A stretch of 64,000 nt of DNA from Xenia sp. Carnegie-2017 (GCF_021976095.1 NW_025813469.1:2840581-2904580); one strand, 5' to 3'; positions 11,795-23,740 are shown, numbered from the stretch's first letter. Notes: generated from the sequence alone by a model not told the origin. Numbers and translations: made by a program.

Positions 11795-12013
11795 GCAATA
11801 AAGGTGGGCATGTGGTTCATCCAATAAAATACTTCACTCAATTTTTTGTCCTATCGCGTAAGTACATTTTAATCATAACAACTTTGCGGGGGTTCGACAA
11901 GCTATATTTATTTCATTATTTTCATTTCTATATCATTCCTAAAAGAAGAGGAAAGCTCAGCACAGCTCTTCAGAACACAATCAAGAATTTACAAAACTTT
12001 TGAACTGATTCAG
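11795..12013 (+). promoter_or_regulatory. Predicted 5' leader exon of gene copy 1
   Basis: This block is conserved before every young gene copy and ends in a good splice donor, GATTCAG|GTAACT. It holds a CCAAT motif (ATCCAATAAAAT) and reads through a stretch that in one frame resembles the GVRQG block of a reverse transcriptase. No long coding frame is preserved between copies, so I treat it as untranslated. The transcription start is not determinable by eye. Confidence 0.45.
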
Positions 12014-12399
12014 GTAACTCAACCAACTTCTTGAAATTTCAATTTTAATTTATCACCTGTATCACAATATCATTGAAAATACTGACATAAGCTAAAAATG
12101 ACTTTTTATCAATTGTGAAAATCAACTGTCAGGGACAATTACAATATATTGTTTACTTCGTTTAGTGACACAACAAAATTATTTAACAAATTTTAGTTCA
12201 TAAACCAAATCTTTTACATTTTCGATGAAATTTTCAAATTTGAAAATTATTGGGAAAGGGTGCTACACCCCAGAAATATCTTACAGCAATTTTATCTTCT
12301 TTGCTCCAATCAGCTAACAGATTGGGAACTAAAAACTGTTAAAAGAGGTGTGTGATATGCTCAATAATAATGACATCATAAAATTTTTAATCACAATAG
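12014..12399 (+). other. Predicted intron in the 5' leader, copy 1
   Basis: Donor CAG|GTAACTC at 12,014 and acceptor ATCACAATAG at 12,398-12,399 give a 386-bp intron. The same AGGTAACTCAA (11 bp) stands at both ends (12,012-12,022 and 12,398-12,408), so the cut can slide. That pattern is also what a target-site duplication would leave. Confidence 0.5.
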
Positions 12400-12413
12400 G
12401 TAACTCAAAGACA

Positions 12414-13499
12414 ATGGCAACGGCACAAGACAAAGATGAACAGAAGGAAATTGAACATCTGAACATAAAACTCCTAAACCATCTTAAAAATATTCCGAAA
12501 GTGGAGAATTTTGCTGAATGTCTTCACTCTATTTACTACATGGAATTAGCCAGCTCAGTTAAAGACAAGTATGTTGACGACTTTAAGGAAATCCAAAAAC
12601 AACTAAGAAATGATGCATTAATTTTTTTAAAAGTTCTCCTGCGGTTAACGGAAAATATGTTAACGTATATCACAAATTTCTTTGAAGATTACGATGATTC
12701 GTACGAAGATTGGAAAAAGGAAATAGAAGGTACTCTTAACGATGTTGAGGAAAACGCAAAAAATGCACGAGTAGTTGGATTGCTAGCTGAGAAGTTAGCG
12801 TCAGTAGCAAAAGATTATAAGAAGCAGACCGAAAGTCTTCTCAAAAAAATGAATTCCGAAGACAAATTCCAAAAACCTATAGAAGACCTCAAAAAGAAAG
12901 CGACTTTATGTAAACAGAAAACAACTGACAGTAGCAATCCATTTACTAAATGGTACAATAACAGAATGGAAAGAAAATTGTTAAATGAAGCAGCTTTATT
13001 GAATGATGAAAAAGAGAAATGGTTGCAAGAACACTTTTCAACCGAGATGAATGATATGTTAAATGCATTGAGCAATTTCATCACCAGTATTAACGGAATA
13101 GCTACTTTCTTTTCTAACATTCACAAAGATATAGAAAACTGCCGGAAAGCGAGCAAAGTGAGCAACGTGAGCGAAAACAGTATAGTGAGCGTAGAGAGCA
13201 AAGTGAATGTTCCTGATCCTGAAAATACTAATGAAAGAAAAAAGAAAAAACATTTTGAGGCTACGAAAAAGATAAGCAAAGACATCAAATATCAAATTCA
13301 AGTGTGCTTTACCTCTTTGCCTAACATTCGGAGCTCACTAGATGCGATTCCCAAGACTGATATTGTCCAAAATTGTGTTCAGGATTGGGTAAAAAATAAT
13401 CTGGAAGAAATTGGTTACACAAAGTTCTTTATCAAATTTTTATCTAACACTATTCCTGATATCGAATGGACTCAAGTCCTTGCTATCAAAGATGAATGA
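12414..13499 (+). CDS. Tandem helical-bundle family protein, copy 1
   Basis: The protein has 361 residues and is Lys/Glu-rich with predicted long helices throughout. It has no signal peptide and no clear membrane span, so it is probably cytosolic. I do not recognise the family. Visible parts are an N-terminal block ending NFAECLHSIYYMELASS, a Phe-rich helix (LTYITNFFEDYDDSYEDW), a variable Lys/Glu middle (residues ~135-205), a mildly hydrophobic helix (ALSNFITSINGIATFFSNIH, ~222-241), and a C-terminal signature PNIRSSLDAIPKTDI followed by CVQDW. The start MATAQ is chosen over the upstream in-frame ATG at 12,348, because that ATG lies in the predicted intron and is missing in copy 2. The chosen ATG also has a favourable context (A at -3, G at +4). 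A weak overall likeness to helical pore-forming bundles exists, but it is not enough for a functional call. Confidence 0.8.
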   Translation: MATAQDKDEQKEIEHLNIKLLNHLKNIPKVENFAECLHSIYYMELASSVKDKYVDDFKEIQKQLRNDALIFLKVLLRLTENMLTYITNFFEDYDDSYEDWKKEIEGTLNDVEENAKNARVVGLLAEKLASVAKDYKKQTESLLKKMNSEDKFQKPIEDLKKKATLCKQKTTDSSNPFTKWYNNRMERKLLNEAALLNDEKEKWLQEHFSTEMNDMLNALSNFITSINGIATFFSNIHKDIENCRKASKVSNVSENSIVSVESKVNVPDPENTNERKKKKHFEATKKISKDIKYQIQVCFTSLPNIRSSLDAIPKTDIVQNCVQDWVKNNLEEIGYTKFFIKFLSNTIPDIEWTQVLAIKDE

Positions 13500-13538
13500 T
13501 CATTCGGATGGTTTTTGATTTAACAACTTCAAGTCGAC

Positions 13539-13544
13539 AATAAA
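13539..13544 (+). terminator. Poly(A) signal of gene copy 1
   Basis: AATAAA lies 40 bases after the stop and is conserved at the same distance after copy 2 (27,477) and in the matching flank of copy 3 (42,280). Confidence 0.6.
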
Positions 13545-16174
13545 ATTTTGGCATGTTGTTTTATGAACTTTGCATGAAAATTATTTATTGGACTCATTGA
13601 TAGTTACTTGGGAGTGATTGCAGATTTTATCATTTATATGTCCTTCTAATAACCCTAATAATCTTATGCACTTACGTCCAGCAAAAATTATTTAAAACAT
13701 TTTAGTGTAAAAATCACTCCTGCAAGAATGGCTTAAATATATAATGTTTGTATTGCATCATTAAAAATTTTTTTCTCATAGTATGAATTATATTAAACCT
13801 GCATGCATTTATAATAGCCAATTAATAGCACAATTTACCAATGCACATAATGGCACAATTTATTAATGACCTCTAATGTAATATAATTTATATATGTAGA
13901 AATTAAAAGGTCATTTTAAAAAGTAGGTGCCTACAAGCCCTATCGTTTACATATGTTTTTCAATGATAATAATAATAGTGGTGAAACCCAAAACGGAAGC
14001 TAATTCTTTCGCCACTTGCTAACTATGCTGTCGAATAGATAGAGGGTAGAGTAGCCAATCAAATTGATGCATTTTCCGAATACAAGAATGACTCTACTAA
14101 ATATGTTTATGAGTAATGTGCCTGCAATTTATGAGTGTAACATATAAAATTTATATAAGTGACACGATCGAATTCATTACTAACTTTATTAGAATAATTG
14201 ACAACTCAAGATAGAGCCTCTTTAGAAATTTAATAAAATAAAAACTAAGAACCTAATTACATGGACCGAGCATTCCCAGTAAGGCGAGTTATCTCTGATG
14301 CTAGAAATAAGTTTTTGGCAATTACATAGGTGATTACATATGGAGTGATTACATAGAGCGAGTCTCTCCAGCAGTATCAGAGCCTATTTTATCTGAGAAA
14401 TATTATAAGCTTTTCTCCATTCTGCAAATTTCAACCAAGTGCGCCCATTTTTTTCTTTGGTAATTTTTGAATAAAAAAAATTCAGGTCTTTCACAGTTTG
14501 CAGGGACATAAGATCTTAACCTACGAATTGTAAACCATAGAGCTTTTAGTTGTAGGATAAAAAGTCCCTTAATAAAGAAAATTTGGAAATGACGTTTGAA
14601 CTCAATTTTAGCTACAACTGTTTATTGAAATATCGTTTGCGCTGATTAAAAAATAGAATTTATAAATAGCTAAGGAAATTTGTTGAACACCCATTCAACA
14701 CACTGTGAGAATTGTGCTCTCGTATAGACAATATTAAAATTGGTCAAACCAATCATTAAGACATTGCAATTCGTAATTATTTTACCTGGAGTCATGATGA
14801 ACACTTTTCAATAAAAAATGTTTGTTTGTAAATTCAGTGCATAAAAGTACAAAATTTAAGTACACTATCATGCGTGCCTCACGTACATGCATCTCACATG
14901 ACGAGACAAAACTTTATTGCGAAAAATATGAAAAATTTCTGTAGTTGGGGATTTTAATTAAAATAAAATATTACACTTGACAAATCGTCCAATCTGATTA
15001 GGGGGTAGCTGTAAACATAGACAGTTATATCAATGTAATATTTGCTTAAAATGTTAACCGTCGTATATTACAAGTAATCTTTTAATCTTTTGTAAAGTCA
15101 ATACCGAGGGTATGTGTATGCAAGATGCAATTTTTGGAACATTATCAACACATCCTTGTTAATTTCATCAGCTTTATGCCGAAAAACTTTGTTAAATATT
15201 ATTTTGAAAAAGCTTTTATTCTTTGAACTTACCTAGCAACATATTGAATTTGAATAGTTCGAATTTGTATAGTGTCGCTGTTCATTTCGACACTATGGGA
15301 GTCACCTACTGCGTTTTAAATTAAAAAGTTCAAGTGGTGACTTTAAGGTACTTTAATTATCAAATATGCCGTCCATTTCAAATGGTGATACCGACAAAAA
15401 CAACCAACTAACACATCAAAGATGACACTGTGAATATATAGTAGCAAATTTCGTTTTTTTACGATGGTTCAAAAGAACTAAATCAGAACGTAGTCTTTTT
15501 GTTACTTCATAAAAGCACCGTCTTTAAACTGCTAGATTTATATGAAAGAATTTCAAAATACATTTGGCAATATTAGAGCTAAGTCAATTATAGATATTTG
15601 AAATAAGCACATTTAAGTGATCTTTGTGTAAATAAAACCAATAAGGTTGGGATAAAAGTTTTGAATAGAAATAAAATACGTTTAATATTTGTTCTCTCTT
15701 TACATATTGCGTTATGATAAAGTTTACTGTAAACATGATCTTGAATATTTAATAAAAGAAGCAACATTTCTTCTCACTTTTAACTAAAGTGTATAGCTAT
15801 TTATATGATCTTTAATGCATCATTTCAATTGTTAATTAATCCTTGCGATTTTAAAATTAATATTATGTTTCACTGTCTTTGATATACGCAGGAAAGCTTT
15901 TTAACTTAGGAATTCAAATAACATGAGCGTACAGCTGTGTTTATTCTAATTGTTCAGATCAAAACACTCATTCAACTTTCTTTACATGAATGTAATTCAT
16001 TGTTTTTATTACCATAATATTCGGCTCAAAGAAGTACTCAAAATGAAACTACAAAAAACATAAATATAAGTTTTAAGTTTCATGCATGCAATTTCGTTTG
16101 ATGTGTTTACATTTTTGCATTTAAAACAGAAAAAAAATAAGGGCTTCAAATATTATGCATTGTAATGGATTTTA
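13545..16174. repeat. Downstream spacer of gene copy 1
   Basis: Non-coding. It aligns with 27,483-30,119, 42,286-44,924 and 45,693-48,287. Landmarks are AATAATAATAGTGGTGAAAC, CATGGACCGAGCATTCCCAG and CTGTTCATTTCGACACTATG. The last part is a diverged duplicate of the region upstream of the genes. Confidence 0.75.
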
Positions 16175-16326
16175 TAATTTGCCTTCCAATATTTCACTCG
16201 CAGTTTTGTCCAATCATATTTATTGATTTTAGTGTAAATGGCATAGTAGGGGTTCGACAAGGTACCTTAATTTTGTTATTTTCATTTCTCTATTATTCCT
16301 ATTATATAGCTTTTGAACTGATTCAG
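16160..16326 (+). repeat. Orphan copy of the 5' leader, unit A
   Basis: This matches the gene leaders and ends in the same donor-like GATTCAG|GTAA, but no gene follows. One frame reads FSVNGIVGVRQGTLILLFSF, like the GVRQG block of LINE reverse transcriptases. It is probably what remains of an older second gene copy in the unit. Confidence 0.55.
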
Positions 16327-16387
16327 GTAATATTTGCTATATTACCAGCATCACAATATCATTAATATAGAATTCGCATTTAATATA

Positions 16388-16567
16388 TACGACGAGTTTT
16401 TTTTAAAATAAACATGTTTAGACATCTCAAGATGCCATCTTCAGTATCAGTGAAATAATAAATAACACAAGGTTTATATAAAAGTAATATGATACATAAA
16501 TTACAACAATAATAAGGAAATAAGATAAATTAATGGGGAGCGTCCGAGCGCATTATAAACTAATATA
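16388..16567 (-). mobile_element. Penelope-like 3' tail fragment
   Basis: The reverse complement of roughly 860-1,035 of this window, including the CATGTTT(A/C)GACATCT(C)A(A/T)GATG hairpin region and TAATGGGGAGCGTCCGAGCG. It inserted in what would be the first intron behind the orphan leader and was then copied with the units. Confidence 0.8.
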
Positions 16568-17050
16568 GAATTCGTCAGGTATATGCTATATTATAGAATA
16601 TCTTTATAAACAACTTTATGAACAATGTATATTTTTGAATTTTTATTTTCTACTGAGCCCCACCAAAAGATACGTAGTCATAGAGCAGTAACACAGTTAC
16701 TTAGGATAACTAATATATCGTTACTGATTAAAAACACCGTTTGAATTGAATCATCATTCAATTGAATAATCATTGAATCATCATCAGACTACGACAGATT
16801 TTATCTTTCACGCTCCTCGAGTGGCGGGATTCCTATTAAACGTTTATCGCCTTTATACTTTTATACACACATCGGCTTGAAACGCATAATAAAAATACAT
16901 GTTCAATTCTTCTGCTGAAGTAGATGGTTGTCTTTATAATAAACAATTGCAGCTGAACGCTGCAACTAGAAAAACAAAGCTCGTATTGTACAAAAGTACC
17001 GTTTTGAAGCAAGTATGTGCATGTTCAATGTAAGAAGAGCAATTATCATA
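16568..17050. other. Unit spacer with an AT-rich repeated motif
   Basis: Non-coding; it matches 30,521-31,020 and 49,295-49,790. At 16,741-16,793, ATCATTCAATTGAATAATCA and neighbouring TGAATCATCATC copies form a small hairpin-prone cluster. No gene. Confidence 0.6.
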
Positions 17051-17610
17051 CAACAAGGGTTAATCATTTACCAACTATGCCCAAATTTGCTTATACTAAA
17101 TCGTATGTTAACTATACCAAGTTGCTTATGTCTACGAATTGGAATAGTTTGGACAACGGACGCAAAAAGCTAAAGCGGGCGGGACTTGTATAACGTTGAG
17201 GGATGGTGTGGTTGGAATAAATTATTGATAAATCCGAAAAAAACAAAGTTCATTATATTTGGTACGCGACAACTAAAGAATCTGCCAGATGATTTGTCTA
17301 TTTAGTTTCTAGGAAAGTCTCTCACACCATCACTAAAGGATCTTGGCGTAACTTTGGATCGAGAACTCACCTTTGATGAGATATAAATAATTTGGTAAAG
17401 TGTTGTAATTACTTATTATGCCGGATCTCAAGAGTTAGACATCTGTTCAATAAAGAACACGTTGAAGTTATTCTCAACTCATTAGTCTTCATGTACACAC
17501 ATGAACTTTGTAGCAAGGACGTACGGGGCAATCTGCACTTGAAAAACTTACGAGAAAAATCACAAAAAGATGCCTTCGCATATTTCCCGCCATTGCAACA
17601 AACATAAAAG
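17050..17610 (+). mobile_element. LINE reverse transcriptase fragment (CR1/L2-like)
   Basis: Pieces in several frames read LLINPKKTKFIIFGTRQLK, then a KDLGVTLDRELTFD segment, CCNYLLCRISRVRHLFNKEH and VEVILNSLVF. These are the conserved C-terminal RT blocks of CR1/L2-like LINEs, which are abundant in cnidarians. The fragment is 5'- and 3'-truncated and broken by stops. The same piece sits at 31,020-31,510, and a longer one at 49,790-50,545. Confidence 0.8.
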
Positions 17611-18845
17611 CATTTTTAAAAACCAACTTTCAAAGTTTAGGACAGTTTTACACACACTTCAAGCAGTCATGTTAACATGATGAATGTCGATACAAGTAAA
17701 ATAACGCTCAAATTACAACGTTGTACGGTAAATGAAAATCGCTAAGGAACTATAAACTACTACAAGACGTACCGTCAGAAGGCAAGCCATCATAAGCTTG
17801 TAGATGACGTTAAACGTTGTAATGTTTTTAAAATGTTGCATTAATTTTTTTAACGTTTTTACGAAATTTCAATTTGACGTTGCAAATGTACTAATTCTCA
17901 TGGGGATAGTGACTGTTGTCCTGTGCAAGACAGTAGACAGGACCCCCCGTAAGTTTCATATTGGAGCTACATTTTCCGGTTGATTATTGTATAGGGAGAA
18001 TCTATGACCCTACAACAAACCTTTAGAGTTTCACACGAGTATCGTCACTTACCAAAGAATCCATCCCAATGCCTTACCATCAGGTTTCTCCATCTTCTTC
18101 AGATCAGCTTTTTGCCATGTTTTTCCTGTGGACACAAACATTTATCAACACAAGTTACTCTCTCATCGGTTAGCTGTACGAGAAGAACAAAAAGTTATCA
18201 TGTAAGATCCCACCAAATTAACTTGTTTCCTTAAAGAAACTTAAAGTGAAAAGCTCTGTAACATTGAGAAAAGTGGGGAGACATCAACTTTAATGGAACA
18301 GTTGATCCTTAATATTGATTTTTGCGAGTAACTCTAAGCTTAAAACTTGAGCAGCGTCAGATAATACCATTGAATTGAATATAACAGGAAAGCTAAAACT
18401 TGAAACCAGCAAATACTGCTGATACCAATATTTCTACAAACGCCAATAAAAGACCATTAAGACAGTGAGCTAAAATGTCACGCGCATCTCAAGGTTAAAT
18501 TTGGCTTAATGCAAGAACAGGTATATGCAGTTCAAAACTAAGCAGCCATCTTGTTATAAATTCTGTTTAATGATTTATGTAGAAAAAATCTTTCAACAAC
18601 GAAAGAGTAAAATCTCCTAAATGAGATAATCTATAAACCATCGCTAAACATTCAAAAATTCACACAACAGTATTTTCATATCTCACTCACCTCCATCAGG
18701 AGAAACATCAACTCTGACGATACCACGTCCCCCACCACTCCAAGCATAACCTTTGACAGTAAACTCTTCAGTTCCTTCCTCGAGCAAAGCACTGTTCAAT
18801 GGCTCATATATGGCAGACTGCACGGGTAGATCTTGTATGTATGGC

Positions 18846-19525
18846 TGTTACATGATAGCAACTACTGTCATTTAATATCATTATTATATCATATTATAAT
18901 TTCATATGTTATTAGTTATGACGTTATCTAGAAGCTTGCTTGCATGCGCTAGAAGCTTGCTTACATGCGTAAACATATTTTAGAACCGCAACCGCATTTG
19001 TTGTTATTGTGGTTAACTACATCTTGATGTAACATACTGTATTGCAGATGGAATATAAGTCACAAAACCACAATACTTCCCATTAGATATTATATATACA
19101 TGAGTAGTCTACACCACTAAGTACAACCTACGAGGACAACCTACGAGCAAAAGCTACGAGGAGACAAACTTAGGAGGCATAGCCTACCGAAGTAGGTTGA
19201 CAAGCTACAATCTACCAGACAACTATCTTGGCTTCTGTGCCATAGCTATCTTTTGGCTTCTGTGCCTTTAACCTATTGGAAAACTATTGTGAGTCATCGT
19301 TGGACTCACGAACGCTCAAGAATAGAGACTCGCGGTTGTACTCAGACAGAGGAGATAAGTTTTACTCATACTTATTGATATTATTATTAAGACACTTATC
19401 TACTTCAATATTTACGCGTTGATTAATAAATTGTTTGAGAAAGATAACTGGCTCACACTATCTTTGTTGCGTGTGGAAAAAGAACCAAAATTAATAGTTA
19501 TTCTTTCGGGACCACGCACGTAACA
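18846..19525. mobile_element. Solo LTR of an LTR retrotransposon inside the sulfite oxidase pseudogene
   Basis: This is a 680-bp fossil. It begins TGTTAC and ends GTAACA, the short inverted ends typical of LTRs. It is flanked by a 5-bp target-site duplication ATGGC (18,841-18,845 and 19,526-19,530). The matching exon positions in copies A and C are uninterrupted, so it inserted after the units were duplicated. No internal region remains, so the superfamily (Gypsy, Copia or BEL) cannot be fixed. Confidence 0.85.
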
Positions 19526-19530
19526 ATGGC

Positions 19531-19599
19531 ATGGTAACAGTGACGTAGCAATGGCGTAGAATGGCGTAACAATGGCATGGTCCACGCACGTAACAATGG
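19531..19599. repeat. Short duplicated tract beside the solo LTR
   Basis: The tract CCACGCACGTAACAATGG, which spans the LTR end at 19,512-19,529, is repeated at 19,582-19,599. Several AATGGC(G/A)T copies lie between. It sits between the target site and the resumed exon and looks like local slippage or a partial re-copying of the LTR end. Confidence 0.6.
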
Positions 19600-20880
19600 T
19601 CCACTGTATCCCAGTCTGTACTGGGAGAGAATCCTTTGTAATAGTTTCGTTGCCAATGACAACAAGTTTCTTCGTCTGCTATCACAATCTTGCTTAACCA
19701 TTTCACTTGACAGGCACCTACAACACCGGGTATTATGATCCTAACGGGTTATCCGTGATTATTGGGGATATCCTCACATTCATCGCAAAGGCTATCAATA
19801 AATCACTGCTAGGATCCAAAGCTTTCTTAAGCGATATGGAGGCACCATACGGAGCTTTTGAAACGTCCATATCTAAACCTTCAAACTGTATATGTTTTCC
19901 AGTGTAGTCACTTCTTTCTTTAAAACCAGCCGCCATCAAAACATCCCTTAACTTGACTCCAGTCCATTTCGCGTTTCCAATAGCACCTTCAGCCCAAGTC
20001 AAACCTTTAACTTTTTTAATACCATTCATTTCCTCTCGTCTATTTCCCGCGCATTGAAACGCTATCGTAAAAGTATGTTGCCCAAACTTCGTTCTTAGTT
20101 CTTCAAGATCAAAATCAATTGGCTTCCCGCCGTTCTCGAGATCGATCTGCAGTCGGTAGATCTTCGGATCGACCTCGGGCACCGCGAGGTAATTTCTGAC
20201 GTAGAACAGCGTGTTAGGGGTAACGAGACTGTCCCCCAATAGGGAGAGTGGTGTTTCTTCATTGAAGGGCTTACTGTAGTGAACTACAAGCGATGGATGG
20301 CGTTCTGGATCGTTGCGGAACGGATCACTAAGATCGGAAATTGAACTTTTGTCTTCTGCTTGTAATTTGCAAAGAAATTAACAAAAATTGAAGATTGACA
20401 AACGAATTAAAAATGACAACATTTCACAAGTACCTTTAATTCTCCAATCCTATTCTTTGCAACATATTACGGACTTCCTCAGTTTGATGAACTGTATACA
20501 TTGGCCAGAAAGGCTCTGTAGCCCCCCAATGCAGCCAGTAAAATTTTATTTCACCCAGGATGTTGGTCCTCAAACTTAGTGATGTCATATACCTGACCTT
20601 CAAAAGTCCCCCATACACCATTTTCCAGAGAATTATGTTGGGCAACTTTCAACTTTGATCGCGCATTTAATGTATTTTGTCCATATAGCAGATTTACACC
20701 AGTTCCAAGTGAGCCTGCAACTTTGCTGGCCCGAAACAACTGTCTATTTCTTGAAGTTTTGGTTGTTGTTTGAAGATTACGAGTGGTTTGTGTCCACCCA
20801 ATCTACAAACCCCCACAGCATTCTTTAGGAAGTCTGAGAAAGGAAATCTACTTCTTCTGCATTAAGAGATCACCCAGACC

Positions 20881-23224
20881 TACATGTTTAACAGAGAATT
20901 TCATATTTATTGTTTCAAATATTTTCCTATAACTATTTCTTAATTCTATTTGTGCATTTGAGCAGAGACAGCAAAGTTATTCAGCTTTATAACCACTATC
21001 ATGTTAGCAAGTACAATATATTAAGATATCTTTACTCTAAAGTAAATGGTTTGAACTTCGGAGTATCGTTGCATGTTTGCGTGTAGAATGACTAGAATAT
21101 GAGAGATTTATAGATAACAGTGTTTCCACGTCCCCTAAGGCATCTTCGAAATGTTCGAACTTCGAAGGTAAGTTTTGTAATATTTCGAAACTTTTTTTCA
21201 GTTTTTTTTACAGGTTTAAAAGGTATTTGGAATTATTAGGCCTTTTGTACAATAACTTTGTTGGGTTACAACTTTCGTATTGGCTAAAGATTTACACTTG
21301 GTAGAGAATCATTGTGTTTTTTTCTGAATTCAAGCTAGTCCTCGGGCCTTTTTCAAGTTTTTTGCGCACTTAAAGTTATATCTTTATGTCTTGGACATTT
21401 TGACGTTGATCTGACAACAGAGAGGCTTTGGAAGCGTTCAAGAGTTTCGGGTGTTCATTATTTGTCATGTCATAACGCAGAAAACTTAGAATAGTAATAA
21501 AATCGTTTCATATTTGTTATATTAAATGGCATTTTTTCTTCTTTTTCGAGTAAACATTACAAATATCCTCCAAAATTCCCGTTGTTGTGCTTTACATACA
21601 TTTGACTTGCACAATTTGTCAATGTTTAAACTTTTTAAAATTTCCTGGTTCACAGTGCCCGTTCAATACTTTGAAAATTTGGTGCACCTATCATAAACGT
21701 TCAGGTAAGAAGCTCAATTTGTGGATGTCTTTCCTACAAGGAACTCTCACACTTCAAAAATTGTGGGTGTTTGGGCACCCAGACATCCAGAGCTTCCTAT
21801 AGCCTGAGTGAAAGAATCCTGACATGGACCTGGACAATGGTGTAAGCAACAAGTTTGGTCGCGCTATGATTGCTATATGTAATCGCTCTCTTTCAATTAA
21901 AATATCTTCACAAAGGTCTCATCAACTTGCAAAGTAATATTGCACATTGTGTTTATACAAAACGGTTATATTGGGCAACTTGCAGACGAAATTGGCAAAA
22001 ACAAACATTGAAGAGTCACGCCAAACAAGTTTGCCATGAATGCATCCGTCCATTTGAGCGGCTAACTTTTATGAATTATTGCAAGCAAAAATAAAACATA
22101 ACGATAAAATCAAGATAATTAAAACATAAACAAATGCAAGATAATTAAAACGTTTAATGAAGGCATTAAAATATGATCTTCCTGAATATATGACACATAT
22201 GTTTAGAATTTGTGGTAATGAAGTTTATCCACTGTGAAAGTAATTGATTACAAAATAACGCACAAATGTGGCAAAAAATAACAACAAATTTTTTAAATTT
22301 GGCAAGCTAAATTTAGTAAATTATAAGCACGCGAGCAAAAACACATAATATGCAATTTAGGCGAGATCGTACAGACAATAAATGAAGGTATAGACAATTA
22401 CTGGCCGTTTTGGCAATGAGCACCTATAACGGTAAAGTTTTTTGTGGCATTTTGACACAAAGTTATTATTCTTATTGATATTATTTGAGTTTATGTTTCG
22501 TTATTACGACACATGCTATTAAAAACGTAAAACTTCACCGAAAATTTTGCTAAAAAGAGTTTTCATATGACTCTTCTGTTTACCAGTTAATAAAAAGTTA
22601 AGCCTGATACACTGTGCTTGTATAATTGTATTTAGTCAAGTTCGATAATACTTGTTTATCTTAGTCTCTTTTAAAATCATCGTCAATAGCACCCTAATCT
22701 TCTGCATATCCTTTCCATTTCTATTCTCTGCGATGTTTTGAATCTGCATAAGTAAATCTCTTTACAGTAGTGTCCACTCCATCATACAAATCATCTTATG
22801 TATGCCCTTTGCTATACATTTAGCTATGCATTTACAATATGCTTTAAATTCCTGTGTTAATTTCTAAAGTGCTCCAGCATCCTATTTCTTCGTTTAATCT
22901 GTCTTTCTCTCTGCTTTTCTGCACGTCTTTATTTCATCAAGTTTTAGTTTTTGTACGACAGCCCTCTCTCTGATCACGTGTTGTATTCTAGTCATTGACA
23001 GCACATTTTGCCCACCGCCACTAGTCACTGAACTCCTCATATTGCATTATTTAAATAATATGTAATCCATCTGTGTTCTCTTACATAAACAAGAATTTGG
23101 ACTGAATGCAATGTTTTCGATAAAAGTCTCCCATTTAAAATATCCTCTTCACTTTATAACATTTGTATCATGAAACTGTTTCATTTACCAAGATTATTAT
23201 AAGCAAATCTTATATTGAACATTA
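20881..23224. repeat. Left block and spacer of unit B
   Basis: Non-coding. 21,100-22,570 matches the A and C left blocks, and 22,670-23,220 matches 7,395-7,940 and 37,470-38,000. Compared with unit C it lacks the minisatellite segment and the inverted Penelope-type repeat. No gene is recognised. Confidence 0.65.
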
Positions 23225-23740
23225 GACTGCATAGACAAAAAATACCAGTAAGAGATACGACGTGGCATATAAACACAGATTGAACTGAAATACCGTTGTG
23301 AAACATCTCGTGTCCAATTACGGAATTTTAAAATATAAATGGCGAAAGGGGTTCGAATAAAATAAAGATTTTAATGCATCTATGATTTAACAATATTGAC
23401 ATGAATTGCGTCGATAATGGCAAACTGTTAAGATGAAAGGTTAAAAACATTAACTTTCGCTATAAGTGTTGCATGACCAAGTTAAAAGGTGAAGTGGATA
23501 AGTGGTGTAAACAAAATTTAATTCAATGTTTGAAGTAAAATAAGGAAATGTTGTTTCTTCTTTCTGATGAGAAATATATTTCAGGTTTTTGTCATGTTTA
23601 TATTTTGTAATTTATATTTATAAAATAAAATTTAACGCTTTTTACACACTGATTCATTCTATTAAGCTAAAGTCTGAACCATAGCCATAAATCATACAGG
23701 AGCTATATGCACAAGAGTCTATATAATGCCGCTGTACATT
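23225..23740. repeat. Single copy of the 529-bp block, unit B
   Basis: This corresponds to one of the two tandem copies at 7,942-9,003. It is non-coding. Confidence 0.75.

Larger units (their letters stand above)
17890..20880 (-). pseudogene. SUOX: Sulfite oxidase pseudogene B, most complete copy
   Basis: On the minus strand the order is as follows. At ~20,434-20,880 there is an Arg/Thr-rich N-terminus and cytochrome b5 domain (FEGQVYDITKFEDQHPG with one haem His, EPFWPMYTVH with the other). An intron follows (donor at 20,433, acceptor at 20,356). At 18,691-20,355 there is the hinge and molybdenum domain (DPFRNDPERHPSLVVHYSKP, FQCAGNRREEMNGIKKVKG with the Mo-binding Cys, [49 protein letters not shown]). 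A 73-bp exon at 18,053-18,125 (TWQKADLKKMEKPDGKALGW) has both splice sites. C-terminal remnants lie at ~17,890-18,005 (NLRGVLS). Frameshifts and stops disable it, and a solo LTR splits the main exon. The exon structure shows it came from genomic duplication, not from retroposition. Confidence 0.93.
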
